DNA of 64,000 bases from Margaritispora aquatica. Its lineage: Eukaryota > Ascomycota > Leotiomycetes > Helotiales > Discinellaceae. The position numbers and the translations under genes are program-made. The notes below the pieces were generated by a model that made no database searches, was not told the DNA's origin, and saw only the letters and a list, made by a program, of their open reading frames with translations. The stretch lies in contig VJWN01000002.1 in NCBI GenBank assembly GCA_007644065.1, forward strand, positions 818,925-882,924. The letters run 5' to 3'. Every line of letters begins with the position of its first letter. Positions within the stretch are counted from its first letter, which is position 1. Positions 1-10,962 of the stretch are shown piece after piece.

Positions 1-55
1 ATTCTCCATCCGTTGTTTCTATCGTCTGTTGTGTTTGATCTACGGAATCTCCAGT

Positions 56-1838
56 ATGGCGACCTTTCTACAGACTAGTTCGCCGTCTTTGGTCGCGGGG
101 TTGTGCTTTGTGGGCGTATTTCTCATCTACCAGCTCGCCCAATATGCTGCTCAAGCACAACGCCGCAATGCTTTCAGTCGCAGCAAAGGATGCAAATCCG
201 TTCCCAAATACCCACACAAGGATCCTATCTTAGGTCTCGATATGTTTCTTGTGAATGTACGCACTGTCAAGAACGGAACTTTCCTGGCGGAAATCCGAAA
301 GCGGTCCCAAGCAATCGGAGTCAAGACATACTCGCATCTGATCATGGGAACGAGAGTCATCAATACTTGCGAACCAGACAATATCAAGGCTGTTTTGGCG
401 ACACAGTTCAAGGATTTTGCCATGCCTGCTCTTCGCAATAATGCACTTCAACCAGTTTTTGGTCATGGAATCTTCACGACAGATGACAAGGAATGGGAAA
501 CCTCCCGAGCGTTGTTGCGACCTAATTTCACGAGTACGTATTTACAAAATTTTATTGCTGAAGTGGGTTGTGTACCGCAAAAATTTCTTTCCTTCTCCTC
601 TGTGGCATTCTGAGAAAGAGTCTGGACTTTTAGACATATAGTATAAGAACTGACTTGAGTTTGGTCGACCAGGAAGTCAGGTGGGAGATCTCGAAACTTT
701 CGAGGGCCACATCAACAAGCTCATTTCTAAAATACCAAAGGATCAATCAACCGTAGACCTGCAAGAGCTCTTTTTCATGCTCACCCTAGACTCAGCTACC
801 GAATTTCTGTTTGGCCAAAGCACCAATGTATTAGGAGAGTCCCCTGAGGCGGGGATCAAGTTTGCGGATGCATTCCAGTACGTCACAGAGCGCATGGGAC
901 TTGAATCTCGAGTTGGACCACTGGTAAGTATTCTACCTGACCAGCGGTACAAAGACGGACAAAAGTATATTCATGAATACGTATCCGGATACGTTCAAGA
1001 CGCCGTATCAGCTTACAAGAACGGCACTGCAATCAAAAAGGACGGAAATGCCGATAGATATGTTTTTCTTGAGGAATTGGCCAAGCTTGGCTGCAGCGCA
1101 CGAAAGATCCAGGATGAGCTCCTCAATGTTCTGCTGGCTGGTCGAGATACTACTGCTTCGCTTCTGAGCTATCTGTTCTATATCCTTGCTCGACGACCAG
1201 ACGTGTGGAACAAGTTGAGAGAAGAGGTCATGCAATATGGCAACCAGCCACCAACATTCGAGCAAATCAAGAGCATGAGGTACCTGCAATACTGCTTGAA
1301 CGAGAGTGAGTTACCTCTAATCCATCACAATCAAATTGACTAATGTCTCGCAGCTCTTCGACTCCATCCTATTGTTCCAGGTAATGCTCGTGTAGCTCGG
1401 CATGATACCACCCTCCCACTCGGTGGAGGACCTGATGGCAAATCTCCAGTCTTTGTAAAGAAAGGACAGCTTGTCATCTACTCGGTATATGTTATGCAGC
1501 GACGAACAGACCTCTTTGGCGAGGATGCAATGGAATTCAAGCCTGAGCGGTGGGATTCCCCAACATTCCGTCCTTCATGGCAGTATCTACCTTTTAATGG
1601 CGGCCCACGAATTTGGTAAGCATGGACTGCGACCATTTACTGCTCTTGTATACTAACAGACTGTGATAGCATCGGACAGCAGTTCGCGTTGACAGAAGCC
1701 AGCTTCACAACCATCAGGATGATGCAGATGTTCAAGAGCATCACCCCTCGTGATGATTCGCCTTTGAAGGATCAACTTACGCTTACAGCGTCTTTGCTGG
1801 GAGGCGTGCAGGTCTCGCTTGTCCCTGTCTCTGTATGA
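56..1838 (+). CDS. Cytochrome P450, CYP52 family (alkane/fatty-acid omega-hydroxylase type)
   Basis: Predicted ER-anchored P450 of 513 aa; family members hydroxylate the terminal carbon of n-alkanes and fatty acids. Exons 56-533, 673-1305, 1354-1615 and 1670-1838 join in frame. The only suitable ATG is at 56; an upstream in-frame extension would need TTG. An N-terminal hydrophobic anchor (about residues 10-30) is followed by the CYP52 signature [14 protein letters not shown], which is created exactly by splicing the first intron. The I-helix reads AGRDTT, the ExxR motif is E370-T-L-R373, and the heme loop FNGGPRIC has its cysteine (C458) split by the third intron. Length and motifs match the family. 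The intron positions and unbroken frame say the gene is intact. Substrate is inferred from family only. The next gene downstream is on the same strand about 1 kb away. Confidence 0.93.
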
Positions 1839-2850
1839 GTATCTGCATTTGGATTGCTGACGGAGGATGGCGTTCATGGGTAATGGACTGATTAAAGTCT
1901 TGCTTGTATTTTGGGAACTTTTGGCATTCGGTGGGAATGTCTCTAGGCTTGGTGGCTATCGGACCATGAGATATAAGCTTGTCCGAATATAGTACTCAAT
2001 TCGAATTCAGAATATGAACCAGGAGAGTATCTGAGAAATTTTGAGGATTGGAAACTGTTACTGCACAACTAGTGGCTGACTTGCATTCTGCAATGTGATC
2101 GGATTATAAATCTCATCCATGATATCCTATCAACCACATCTTATCCCCTTCTCTCCCTCACAATCGATGGGCCCTTCTCCCGAGCTGCCTCGGACATTCT
2201 CCTCGTTTAGTTTATTTGGTACATCCTCAGTACCGGCCCCAAACTCTGTTTCCCCTAATCCCTTTTTCACCAGGAAGCTAGTCCAAACTCCTCCAGAGTC
2301 TTCCACCAACCAATCATCCTATCAGGAAATATAAGCTTCGGCAGCTCGCTTTGCCTAAATTGGTACCCGAGGACGCAGCTCCCAGCTGTAGGGAGCCGGA
2401 ACGAGTGCTTCGGGTGTGCCTTTTGCTGCGTTGCGCTGTGCAGCCGCGGCGGGGCTCGTCAGGGTGGATCACTGCAGATTGATCGACAGCGTCATTCGTG
2501 GCGCGCCTCGGTTTCGAAAACATCTTTGCGGTTGAGGGTACGAGCTGAATTATTGGGCGGGCGCAAAGCAAGCAAAAAGAGGAGAATTGAAAAAGCCTCT
2601 TCCCATCCACCATTATATTGAACACGCTGTCCTTACTGTCTTGTATCTGCTCATTCGATTCTTATCTATCTGCTGGGTTTGTGGTGTGTTGTGTGAAGAC
2701 GCTGAGACATATTACATACATACATATGCTATCCGCATCTGAAGCTGGATATTTTTTTTTAGCAGAGACAGAACGCATCATTGCACGACTACCAGTGTGT
2801 ATAGTCAAGACGCAGATTGTGATTGAGGAAGTATACATTCGAGAAACACA
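1839..2850. other. Intergenic spacer, CYP52 to MFS gene
   Basis: About 1 kb holding the P450 3' end and the MFS promoter and 5' leader. Short open frames here (for example 2119-2334 and 2618-2893) have no recognisable protein features and I do not call them genes. I see no RNA gene or repeat. Confidence 0.6.
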
Positions 2851-4445
2851 ATGGCAGCTCCTGTGGATCCAGCGACGAGGAAGAGGGTGCTGAAAGTTGT
2901 GTTCATTTCTCTATTGCTTGACTTGGTATGCCCTCTTTGCGCTTTTGTGCTTTACCACATCAATCATAGCAAAGCTAACAGTGTGCAAAGATCAGCTTTA
3001 CATTCATCCTGCCTCTTTTCCCATCTCTGCTGGCATATTACCGAGAGTAAGTGTACTGCAACTTACTATGGTGCTCTACTAAAGGAGAGAACAGTCTCGA
3101 AGCACCCACACAATTCAGCTCCTCGAATAAGTCACCATCAGTACTGGCACATATTCTCACATATCTAAATGCATATAAAGCCTCTTTTGCAAGGCCCATC
3201 GACTCGAGATATGATATTGTATTGCTGGGCGGAGCTCTGGGGAGTTTATTCTCGTACGATATCCACTAAACCCCCTTACTCCAGATCTGAGTCTGACTAT
3301 GCAACAGCCTTCTGCAAGCTTTCGCCTCACCCATAATTGGTACTTTGTCTGATCGATATGGCAGACGCACCGCCCTCCTCTGCAGCATGACAGGCAACAT
3401 CCTCTCGGTGCTTCTCTGGGTCTGCGCAACCGATTTCCGAACATTCTTGCTCTCGCGAATCGTAGGTGGCCTCTCAGAAGGCAATGTCCAGCTCGCCATT
3501 GCCATTGCGACGGATATCTCGGATGAGAAGCAGAGAGGCGCGACAATGGCTTTGGTGGGCATCTGCTTCAGCATCAGCTTTACATTTGGACCTGCTCTGG
3601 GCGCTTGGTTGAGCACGATCAGCAGCGTGAAGGCCAACCCGTTCGCGACTGCTGCGGGTTTCAGTTTATTTTTGATTGTTACGGAGACGATTTATTTGTA
3701 CCTTGCGCTTCCGGAGACTCTGCCTAGCAAAGTTGCGAGCGCGAAGTTGGACGGAGCGCCAACGTCTACGAATGGGACAACCAAGTCGACTGGAACGCCA
3801 AATACAAGCGCGAAGATGGTTTCTTCGTCTACGGGCAAGAAAGTGCAGAGGACAAACTCACACTTTTTGCTAAATTTCACACATTTGGCATTCATTCTCT
3901 TCTTCTCGGGTATGGAGTTCTCCCTGCCTTTCATGACCTACGATCTTTTTGGCTACACGGCCGCGCTTAACGGACGTCTACTTGGTTTCATGGGCCTGGT
4001 TGCATCGGTCCTCCAAGGCGGTGTCACAAGGCGTCTTTCACCTCTCCTATCAGTTCGCATAGGCATGGTATCCTGCCTTCTCGCCCTCTTCCTCCTCGCC
4101 CGCATCAACACCGTCACAGGACTATACGTGGCCACATCCTTACTAGCAGTCACCACGGCTACAGTCGTGACGGGTCTGAATGCCTTGAGTAGTTTCGAGG
4201 CAGGTGAGGATGAACGTGGTGGGAAGCTTGGTAATTTGAGGAGTTGGGGCCAGCTTGGCCGTGGTGTGGGGCCGTTATTGTTTACCAGTGTTTACTGGTG
4301 GGCTGGGAGGGAGGTCGCGTATACGATTGGTGGGATGGGTGTTTTGGGCGTTAGCATGGTTGCGTTCTTTGGGTTGAAGACACCGAAGGGATTAGAGGGG
4401 AAGAAGGTTAAGGAGATCAAAAGTGACGAGAAGGTTGAGCTGTAG
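2851..4445 (+). CDS. Major facilitator superfamily transporter (DHA1/TetA-like)
   Basis: Predicted 475-aa, multi-pass membrane transporter. Exons 2851-2925, 2991-3046, 3095-3253 and 3308-4445. The second intron (3047-3094) needs the CAG acceptor at 3092-3094; the two nearer AGs lead to stops. Spliced exon 1-2 gives the first membrane segment (VVFISLLLDL then ISFTFILPLFPSLLAYY). The loop between segments 2 and 3 carries the MFS signature SDRYGRR at the start of the long ORF, followed by LLSRIVGGLSEGNVQLAIAI. A polar, Ser/Thr/Lys-rich central loop lies around the middle, then six more hydrophobic segments, ending in a charged Lys/Glu tail. Such proteins export or import small molecules by proton coupling; the substrate cannot be read from sequence. 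The long tetracycline-resistance-like subgroup is my best fit. Confidence 0.9.
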
Positions 4446-5849
4446 ACGTGGAGAGAGAAGAGCTTCGATATACGGAATACGTCGAGCCGCGATGGGGACG
4501 TGAAAGAGATGGTGTTTGCATCATGTCGGTTCTGGAGAGCTGATGTTGAAAGAAAGGTACGCCACAGGTAGAGATGGATCGTCTGTTAAGGTTAGATGAA
4601 ATCGCACATGCTGTTGAGGTTGATTTCGGGGGAAATATCCCAAGTCTGATAAGGGAATGTACGAGACAGTAAAATTTGTATATGTGGTAGATAGCTTCGC
4701 TCGGCGTTGAATTACTTGCTGCACATTGTATGTATCAGTCAAAAAGAAGAAGAAAGAGCAATTGAAACGTCTTGCTGTGCTTTGTCTTTCATCTACATGG
4801 ACATTTACCCACAACACACTGCTGGTTGTATTTGCACCACAGTCTCTGAACGGATCCTACTACTTTCCTGTTTTGAGCAACTAAACATTACTACTCAGAA
4901 GACAACCACTATAAACACAACAGCTCAAGTCAAACAACTTCCGTCTACCGAACCCGCTCCAAAAACTTGAAATAAGGAGCTATCCTATTCATAGTACAGC
5001 GTTAAGCGACACCTCCTGACAGATTGAACCCACCTCTGCATAACGAGTTGAAGGGATGTCCTCGGCTTACTTAGGCGAGGCGAAGTCCAAGCCTCCGAGC
5101 TGGACTTAGCGCGAATGACTCATTCTCACTCATTGTCGCTCATTCGTGCTCATGCACTTGGAAGCGATGCCAAGATTATTCTGCCGCCCCACTTTGGTTT
5201 CTGGGGTTTCGTCTAGTTCCTCATGTTGGACTGCGTCTGGTGCTGACAATGGATGGGTGTGAGTGAGATAGGTGTGATTTTTAGGTGTGGAAGTGTGCTG
5301 TTGAAATTGACCTTAGAATTGGTACGGCGTGGTTTCTTGACAGACGCTTGCAGAATCGAGTGTTAGGGCTGAAGTAGGTATTTATGTGGATTTGCAAGGC
5401 TATTTATTGAGGCAGAGGGAGCTAGAGGTAGATGATGAGTGAGGTGGATTCACTTCGACTCATCATGATTGTAGTAGCAATAGGACGCGTGAGGCTCAAG
5501 TGTTTTGCAGTCATTGTGAGGTATTCAAGGTCGGATAGACTCATAGTTCGTCATGGTTGGAGCAGTTGGATTTCAGTTCAAGTGAGTGATAAATATATAG
5601 TAGAATAGAATCTTAGAATATATTGCATTGCATCTCAAATATGACTCAAAAACGCCACTCTGATTGTCAGAATGTAAGAGTCCTTTTCGTTTCCCTCCCA
5701 AACTCAGTGATAGCTATGAAGAAACTCCATTTGCTGATCTGACACTCTCTGATCCTTACAAACCGACATCGTCTGACTCTCCCAAACACTTCTCTCCCCT
5801 TGTCCCCATTCTTGCACTCAATTGAGAAAGTCGCTAACCACCACCCAAA
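4446..5849. other. Intergenic region between convergent MFS and bZIP genes
   Basis: 1.4 kb lying between two 3' ends. It contains no credible gene; the open frame at 4707-4970 lacks any protein signature. The notable content is a helically phased CTCAT motif cluster at 5113-5154, listed separately, and several scattered GACTCAT-like sites between 5440 and 5560. Confidence 0.6.
5113..5154 (+). promoter_or_regulatory. Phased CTCAT array with a TGACTCA core
   Basis: Four CTCAT pentamers start at 5119, 5129, 5139 and 5149, exactly 10 bp apart, so all face the same side of the helix. The first is embedded in TGACTCA (5116-5122), the consensus site of Gcn4/AP-1-type bZIP proteins. A similar 10-bp-phased arrangement occurs at 30696-30720. 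Function is inference; the array lies between two gene 3' ends, so it might equally be a remnant of a dispersed repeat. Confidence 0.4.
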
Positions 5850-6798
5850 TCAAGCACCTTTCACCAAGCCTCTCAAAACACCAACCTCAGCCTCCAGTCT
5901 CGCGACCATGAGTTTCAGCGCATCTCGCTCGCTCTCCGTCTCCTTGAGAGCCATTTCGAGGGAAGACATCTGATCGACTCGTTTCTGGCGGTAACGCCGT
6001 GCGGCGAGGGTGTTCATGGTGCGTTTTTGGATTTTGGAGGGTGGGTTTGTGGAGGATGATGGTGTGCTAATGGTAGTGGTGGATGGAGAATGTCGGTTAG
6101 GTGAGAGAGTTGGGTTGGGTGAGGAAGAGGAGCATATAGGCGATGATGAGGTTGAGGTTGATTGGGTTGAGAGGCCGTTTCCGTTGGATGGTCGTGAAGG
6201 ATAAGAATTGGTGTTGGAGTGAAGCTGAGGCACAGTGCCAGATGGTGGAGAACAGGTCGTCAAATTTGGCGAGATTGTCGATGGCGGCGTAGTATAAGAT
6301 TCAGAAGGCATGAATTGAGTTGGCTTAGGTCCAAACATAGGACTCCAGGCCGAAGCTTCCCATGAATTGGTGACATTCATATCGTTTGTTGAGGACCAGA
6401 TACCAGTCTGTGCAATCGTAGTTGTGTTGCTTGATTGAGGCATGGGCTCGGCGGGGAAAAGAGCATAATCTATGTTTAAATCGAGACTGGAATCGAGGGT
6501 TGAGTTGAAGTTTAGCTCGGGTTGGGTGACGTTCTCGGATAAAGAATTGATGGATGGAGAGATGTCCCAGAGTGGTGTTTGGGAGTATAGATCGAGGTCG
6601 CTGTATGGAGAGTTTTCGAGAGGAAGATGTGATTGGAATTGAGGTTGGATTTCCAATTGGTTTGAGAGCGAGTCCGAAAATAAGGAATCAGAGGGCAGAG
6701 GTTGAAAAAGCCAGTAGTCCAGACCAAGGGGGTTTATACAAGTTGTTGAGTCGTGAGGGTTGGAAGAAGGCTCCCGATGTTCGGACTGCTGCGCACAT
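5850..6798 (-). CDS. bZIP transcription factor
   Basis: Predicted nuclear DNA-binding regulator, 269 aa. The C terminus has a basic region (KIQKRTMNTLAARRYRQKR) followed by a leucine zipper with heptad-spaced L/M/L/V/L residues that runs to the stop. The rest is a Ser/Thr/Pro/Asn-rich activation-type region. The long open frame contains no upstream ATG before an in-frame stop near 6842. I therefore splice: ATG at 6798-6796, exon 6740-6798, intron 6601-6739 (GTATAA...TACAG), exon 5850-6600, which joins in frame. If unspliced, that ATG instead opens a separate 36-codon reading frame that would act as an upstream ORF. The basic region has Tyr where Gcn4 and AP-1 proteins have Ser/Cys, so I do not assign it to CpcA/Gcn4. 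The bZIP call is firm; the N terminus is not. Confidence 0.8.
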
Positions 6799-6936
6799 GA
6801 TGAGGATGGCGATTCAGGGCAAGAGGTTATTGCGTGCTACGGGCCTGATGAGACCCGTTGGGATGAGGGACTACAATGTTGTAGTTTAAAGGGTTTGGTG
6901 AGAAGAAAAGGAGCTTGGGAGGCGAGAATGAGGAGG

Positions 6937-7099
6937 TTTATATGTTCTGGATAGTGGAGTGATGGAGAAAGCGAGAGTGGGGCTGGGCGGTGAAGAGAGG
7001 GTTCTGTTTGTGGTTAGATGACCATGGATGGCGCTGCTTGGATTGGAATGCGGAGTGCAGTGCAAATGCAGTGCAGATCCGAGGTTTAAGAGTGAGTCA
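6937..7099 (-). promoter_or_regulatory. Putative promoter of the bZIP gene: TATA box plus TGACTCA site
   Basis: On the minus strand TATAAA lies at 6942-6937, about 140 bp before the proposed ATG. A perfect Gcn4/AP-1 site (TGAGTCA on the plus strand, 7093-7099) lies about 300 bp before the ATG. A bZIP site upstream of a bZIP gene suggests autoregulation, as known for fungal cpc-1 genes; this is inference. Confidence 0.4.
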
Positions 7100-7905
7100 G
7101 AGCTGAAGAATGAAGTTGAAGATTAAGGTAGTGTAACACTGGAATTTCGAGAGAAAGGGTTATGACTACTTTTCGCTTACAAGCTCAGAATATGCAAGGA
7201 CTTAGCTCTCAAGAATATGCTGAGCTCAATTGATGTCATCTTCAGAATTATGCGAGTTCTCGCTTCTGGTGATTTGAGATAGGGGGTTAGACTTTGCTTA
7301 CCATTTCCTGTATAGACTAAACTTGGGCTTTTAAGTTATGGTGTCCTCCTTTCTGAATATTTCAACTAGACGATTTGAGTCCAAACAAATATGTCTCTAT
7401 CCAAAGATGCTAGACAAATATTGTTGTATATTAGCCATCCAAGCAGAATAAGCGGATTTAGGGCTGAACACTCGCTAAACACAAGCATAGTTGAAGGTAG
7501 CAACCTAGCTTTCTCCACAATCGTAATCTCCTCTAGCAAAACACACTTCTTTGATCCAAGAATGTTTGACATCGAGGGGATCAAAAACTTTGAATTGAAT
7601 CCCGGTCTCTCGTGTTCTGTTTTGAAATTCTGTCCTCTTGTGAATTTGCCAATCCAAAAATTGAAGCCTGGAAAAGCTAGCCCCGCTTTCAGCCCCCCAA
7701 GGCGCAGTGTTGTCAGGCAACAGCCTCATCCTTTACATGACTGTGTTGTTGACCATTCTGTCTTACTTGGTTTAGAAGTTTATAACTCTCCATCCTCTGT
7801 TTCTTTTCGGATTCTATTTCATTGTTGCATCTCTTTTTTATACTCCATACCTTCAATAGCATCATACCTCAAGCCAAGCACATCATACTTCCCAAACTCG
7901 TTACA
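7100..7905. other. Divergent intergenic region, bZIP / dioxygenase
   Basis: Shared upstream region of two divergent genes. A long open frame (7391-8035) overlaps the dioxygenase start in another frame and has no protein signature. The stretch 7790-7905 is pyrimidine-rich, typical of fungal 5' leaders. Nothing else is recognised. Confidence 0.5.
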
Positions 7906-9024
7906 ATGTCTTCCATCCTTCAGCAAGCGCGTGCCAAATATGCCTCCATGGCGAAGGCTCAGGGTAGAGGTTATCCAAGCATGGTATACACAGAGTACAG
8001 CTCACTCCCAGTACCCATACCCGACGATTTCTTAGCGCCATTACCAGACCCAAAGGAAATCGTGGTCAAGAAGATCGATTTTGAAAAGTCGCCCCTACCT
8101 TTGTATAAGAAAGCCTACGCAGTTGTTTTAGACAACGTTCTTAGTCAGGAGGAATGTGATCTCCTGCTCAAAATGGCCGAGATGTCTGCTGGAGCACACG
8201 GAAACCATGTCATGGCTCCTGAACCATCACCCAAGGAGGTGGAGATAGAAGGCAAGAAGAAACCTAGCGACAACACACGATCCAAAGGACCGATAGAAGG
8301 ACCACCAAACAATGGTTGGAAAGTTGCGATGGTTAACGCTGGTCGAAATTATGAGGTGTTGGCTATTGATTATAGGAACTCGGACCGCATTATCTGGGAT
8401 GAGAAAGAGGTTACCACTAGACTTTGGAATAGAGTTATGCAAGGTGATGGTATGAAGGAATACTTCTCTGTACTGGATGGAAAGAAGTATGTTGGTGCTA
8501 TTGGGCCTAGTGCAACGAGGGAAGGAGAGAGGTGGGTGATCACGAAGCAGGGCTTGAATGAGAGGATGAGGTTTTTAAAGTATGGACCTGGGCAGTTCTT
8601 TAAAGGTCTGTCTTTCCTCTTCACCTAAACTAAACCAAGACTTTGGCAATACGTTTTGAGCGCAAGACTGACTTGACTAGAACACTGCGATGGCACGTAC
8701 GAAACACCCGACGGCTCTCAGCGATCCTACTACACCTATCACCTCTACCTGAACGACTCGGCTCAAGCCCTCGGCATCAAAGCAGGTTCAGAATGGGACT
8801 CACCTGATCTGCTTCGCGGTGGAGCGACGACTTTCTGGTCAAGCGACTTGAAGAATCGCCTAGATGTTGATCCGAAAGCTGGGAGGGTGCTGATTTTCCA
8901 GCACCGGAGCCTGCTGCATAGTGGTGATGAGGTTTTGCAGGGGACGAAGTATACGATAAGGAGTGATTTGATGTTTGAGTTTGAGAGTGGTGTGAATGGG
9001 GACGAGGGGATTGTGTTTGAGTAG
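7906..9024 (+). CDS. 2-oxoglutarate/Fe(II) dioxygenase, prolyl 4-hydroxylase-like
   Basis: Predicted 347-aa non-heme iron oxygenase. Exons 7906-8605 and 8681-9024, intron of 75 bp. The ATG at 7906 is preferred over the upstream open extension from 7822, because it has an A-rich fungal start context and follows a pyrimidine-rich leader. The double-stranded beta-helix is visible: iron ligands H235-x-D237 (HCDGTY), distal H313 (LLHSGDEV) and a 2-oxoglutarate-binding basic residue at K323 or R327 (GTKYTIRSD). Between them are GGATTFW and GRVLIFQH, standard for the P4Hc domain. No signal peptide is seen, so a cytosolic or nuclear role is more likely than collagen-type ER hydroxylation. The natural substrate is unknown; this family hydroxylates prolines, or in some fungi other protein or small-molecule targets. 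Confidence 0.88.
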
Positions 9025-9798
9025 ATTCAGCAGTTTTGCGGGTGGACTTTTTAGGCGTCCGGAATCGAGATGGATTGAGGGGTTAAACTGGATGTAATAT
9101 CTATATCTATAGAAGCGAGGAAGAAAACTATGCTTGAAGCCTTGCTGTGTATGAGTAACAAAACTCAAAGAAAGTTGGAATATTTACCCTTATTATGCAA
9201 GTTTGGCATTTATGAGAGAAATCTCTGCTGCGCATTGAGAAGACACTGGCTTGTTATTGAACAAGACATTTATGAAGCAAAGCCAGGTGGTGGTAAAACA
9301 AGGAGTAGAAGAATGCACCTCAATCTCGCAGAGACTCCTGGACTAGCTCTGTAGCAAGCGAGTTAGCAGACTACTAGCGAACTCTGCTATGTACCTATGT
9401 AGATAGCGGCTGAAAATATCTTGCTATATTGCGAGTTAAAATATGCTTGCTTTTTAGCTGAATAACATGACTATCACTCATCTTCCTTTGAGCAAATTCC
9501 TCGAAGCATGAATCTTTAGAAAGTTTACACCTAGAGTTCGTAACCACAAGTACAGCTAAGGGTAACTTGTTGATCGTTTTACAACCTAACCTGCTGTGCT
9601 TGTTGCTTTACCAATCAAGTCTCTCCTGTATTATTTCTCTTGATGCAGTTTCCTGGTCCATTTTTGTACATTCGAGTGGTACCTTCATTGCTGTTCCCAA
9701 AACGCCATCCCTGCCCGCTCATGCAAATGCCTCAACCATGCACCATACTGTACAGTATCTCCATCTCCCTCTTAGCTCTAACCAAGTAATCATAACAA
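9025..9798. other. Intergenic region between convergent dioxygenase and PET191 genes
   Basis: About 0.8 kb between two 3' ends, with no protein-like frame I can support (9130-9354 and 9567-9875 look random). No repeat or RNA gene is recognised. Confidence 0.5.
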
Positions 9799-10221
9799 TC
9801 ACCCTTTCCTGTACTTCTCATTCTCTACCTCCCTCCAATCTCTCTCCTCTGGCTCATCACCACTTGTCGTCTTGACGGTGGCCGCGAAAGCCGGCTTGCC
9901 CGCATACAATTGTCCACTGGTTTCTGGTGGTCCACCCTCCAATTCCTTGCTCACAGCAATAGGCTGATTCCCTCGAAACCTCTTGCGCATATCTACCATG
10001 CCGCGCTTGCATTCTCCGAGTCCCTTCTTGAGCTGCTGGCATTTGGTGGGCATTTCTTCAATGAGGGGCGAGCGGAGGCAGTCGGATGGCTTGTTCCGCT
10101 GAATCATCACGCAGTCGGATTCTTGAAGGCATTGTGCGAGTGCAGCCCCTGGGTAGTGTTAGCCTAGGTGCTTGGAAGGGAGAAAGAGAGATGTACGGAT
10201 GTCTTTGCAGGAGCTCGGCAT
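9799..10221 (-). CDS. PET191: Cytochrome c oxidase assembly factor PET191/COA5
   Basis: Small twin-CX9C-type protein of the mitochondrial intermembrane space, needed for assembly of respiratory complex IV. Exon 1 (10197-10221) encodes only MPSSCKDI plus one base; an intron at 10149-10196 follows; exon 2 is 9799-10148. Spliced length is 124 aa. The body matches the family closely: CLQESDCVMIQRN, then PTKCQQLKKGLGECKRGMVDMRKRFRGN, with paired cysteines C5, C(QESD)C and C(QQLKKGLGE)C. The tiny first exon is easily missed by ORF finding. The C-terminal extension after the conserved core (EGGPPETSG onward) is Glu/Lys-rich and typical of fungal orthologues. Identification rests on recognising the conserved core. 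Confidence 0.92.
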
Positions 10222-10962
10222 TGTAGAATTGTTGTATTGACGTGTTGCGCCGGTCAATGTGTGATTAATGCACTCCCTCTTGTTCAAATATTTAGAAATT
10301 CAATCAATTAAAATGCAGTGACAATGTTTTAGGAATATATTTGCAGGACTGGCGAAACTCAAGAGAAAGACCGATGGTGGGTTGACAAAGCCAAAGTGGT
10401 GTCAAAATATTGTCATTGAAGCTCGCCATGTTTACAGGGATTTGACACACTAAAAGTCCCTCGGCTTTTCTTTATTCCACCTTGTCAGGTATCGCAACTC
10501 TCGACCCCCACAGCGTACCTTACCTAGTTCACTTTCTCTAATCTAATTACTTCGTTAGATTGGATTCGCAACTTCAAAGTCACACATCGACGTGTGTGCT
10601 GGTGATTCTGATGCTAATGCTGCATTGTCAGAGTCTCGGGCATTTCGTTGGACCAGCTCAGTACCGCCTTCACTGGTGAAAGCTTGTATCGAGTTGGGAG
10701 ATTCTTACTGTGTGCGTTGGTGATTGGCATGTGACATCAGAGACAGGTACGAATGCCATCTTTCCAACTTTCTACTCGAAACCCTACTGGTATATCTTTA
10801 TCTTGCGATTATACTTTGTCTCAGGGTAGGACTAACGTGGCTCCAGGAATTGTTCGCATTTACGGTGGTCGTCTATTCTATTTACTCGTTCAACGAGACG
10901 GTTCAAGTTTCTATTGCGTGTATTACACTGTAAATAGGTTTTTTGTATAACAACTAGTTGCG
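10222..10962. other. Divergent promoter region, PET191 / steryl ester hydrolase
   Basis: About 0.74 kb between divergent starts. Overlapping open frames at 10724-10950 have no protein features and lie in the lipase leader. No further element is recognised. Confidence 0.5.

Noticed and set aside
2119..2625. Frames on both strands between CYP52 and MFS genes
   Set aside because: No homology-like features; the region has the composition of a promoter.
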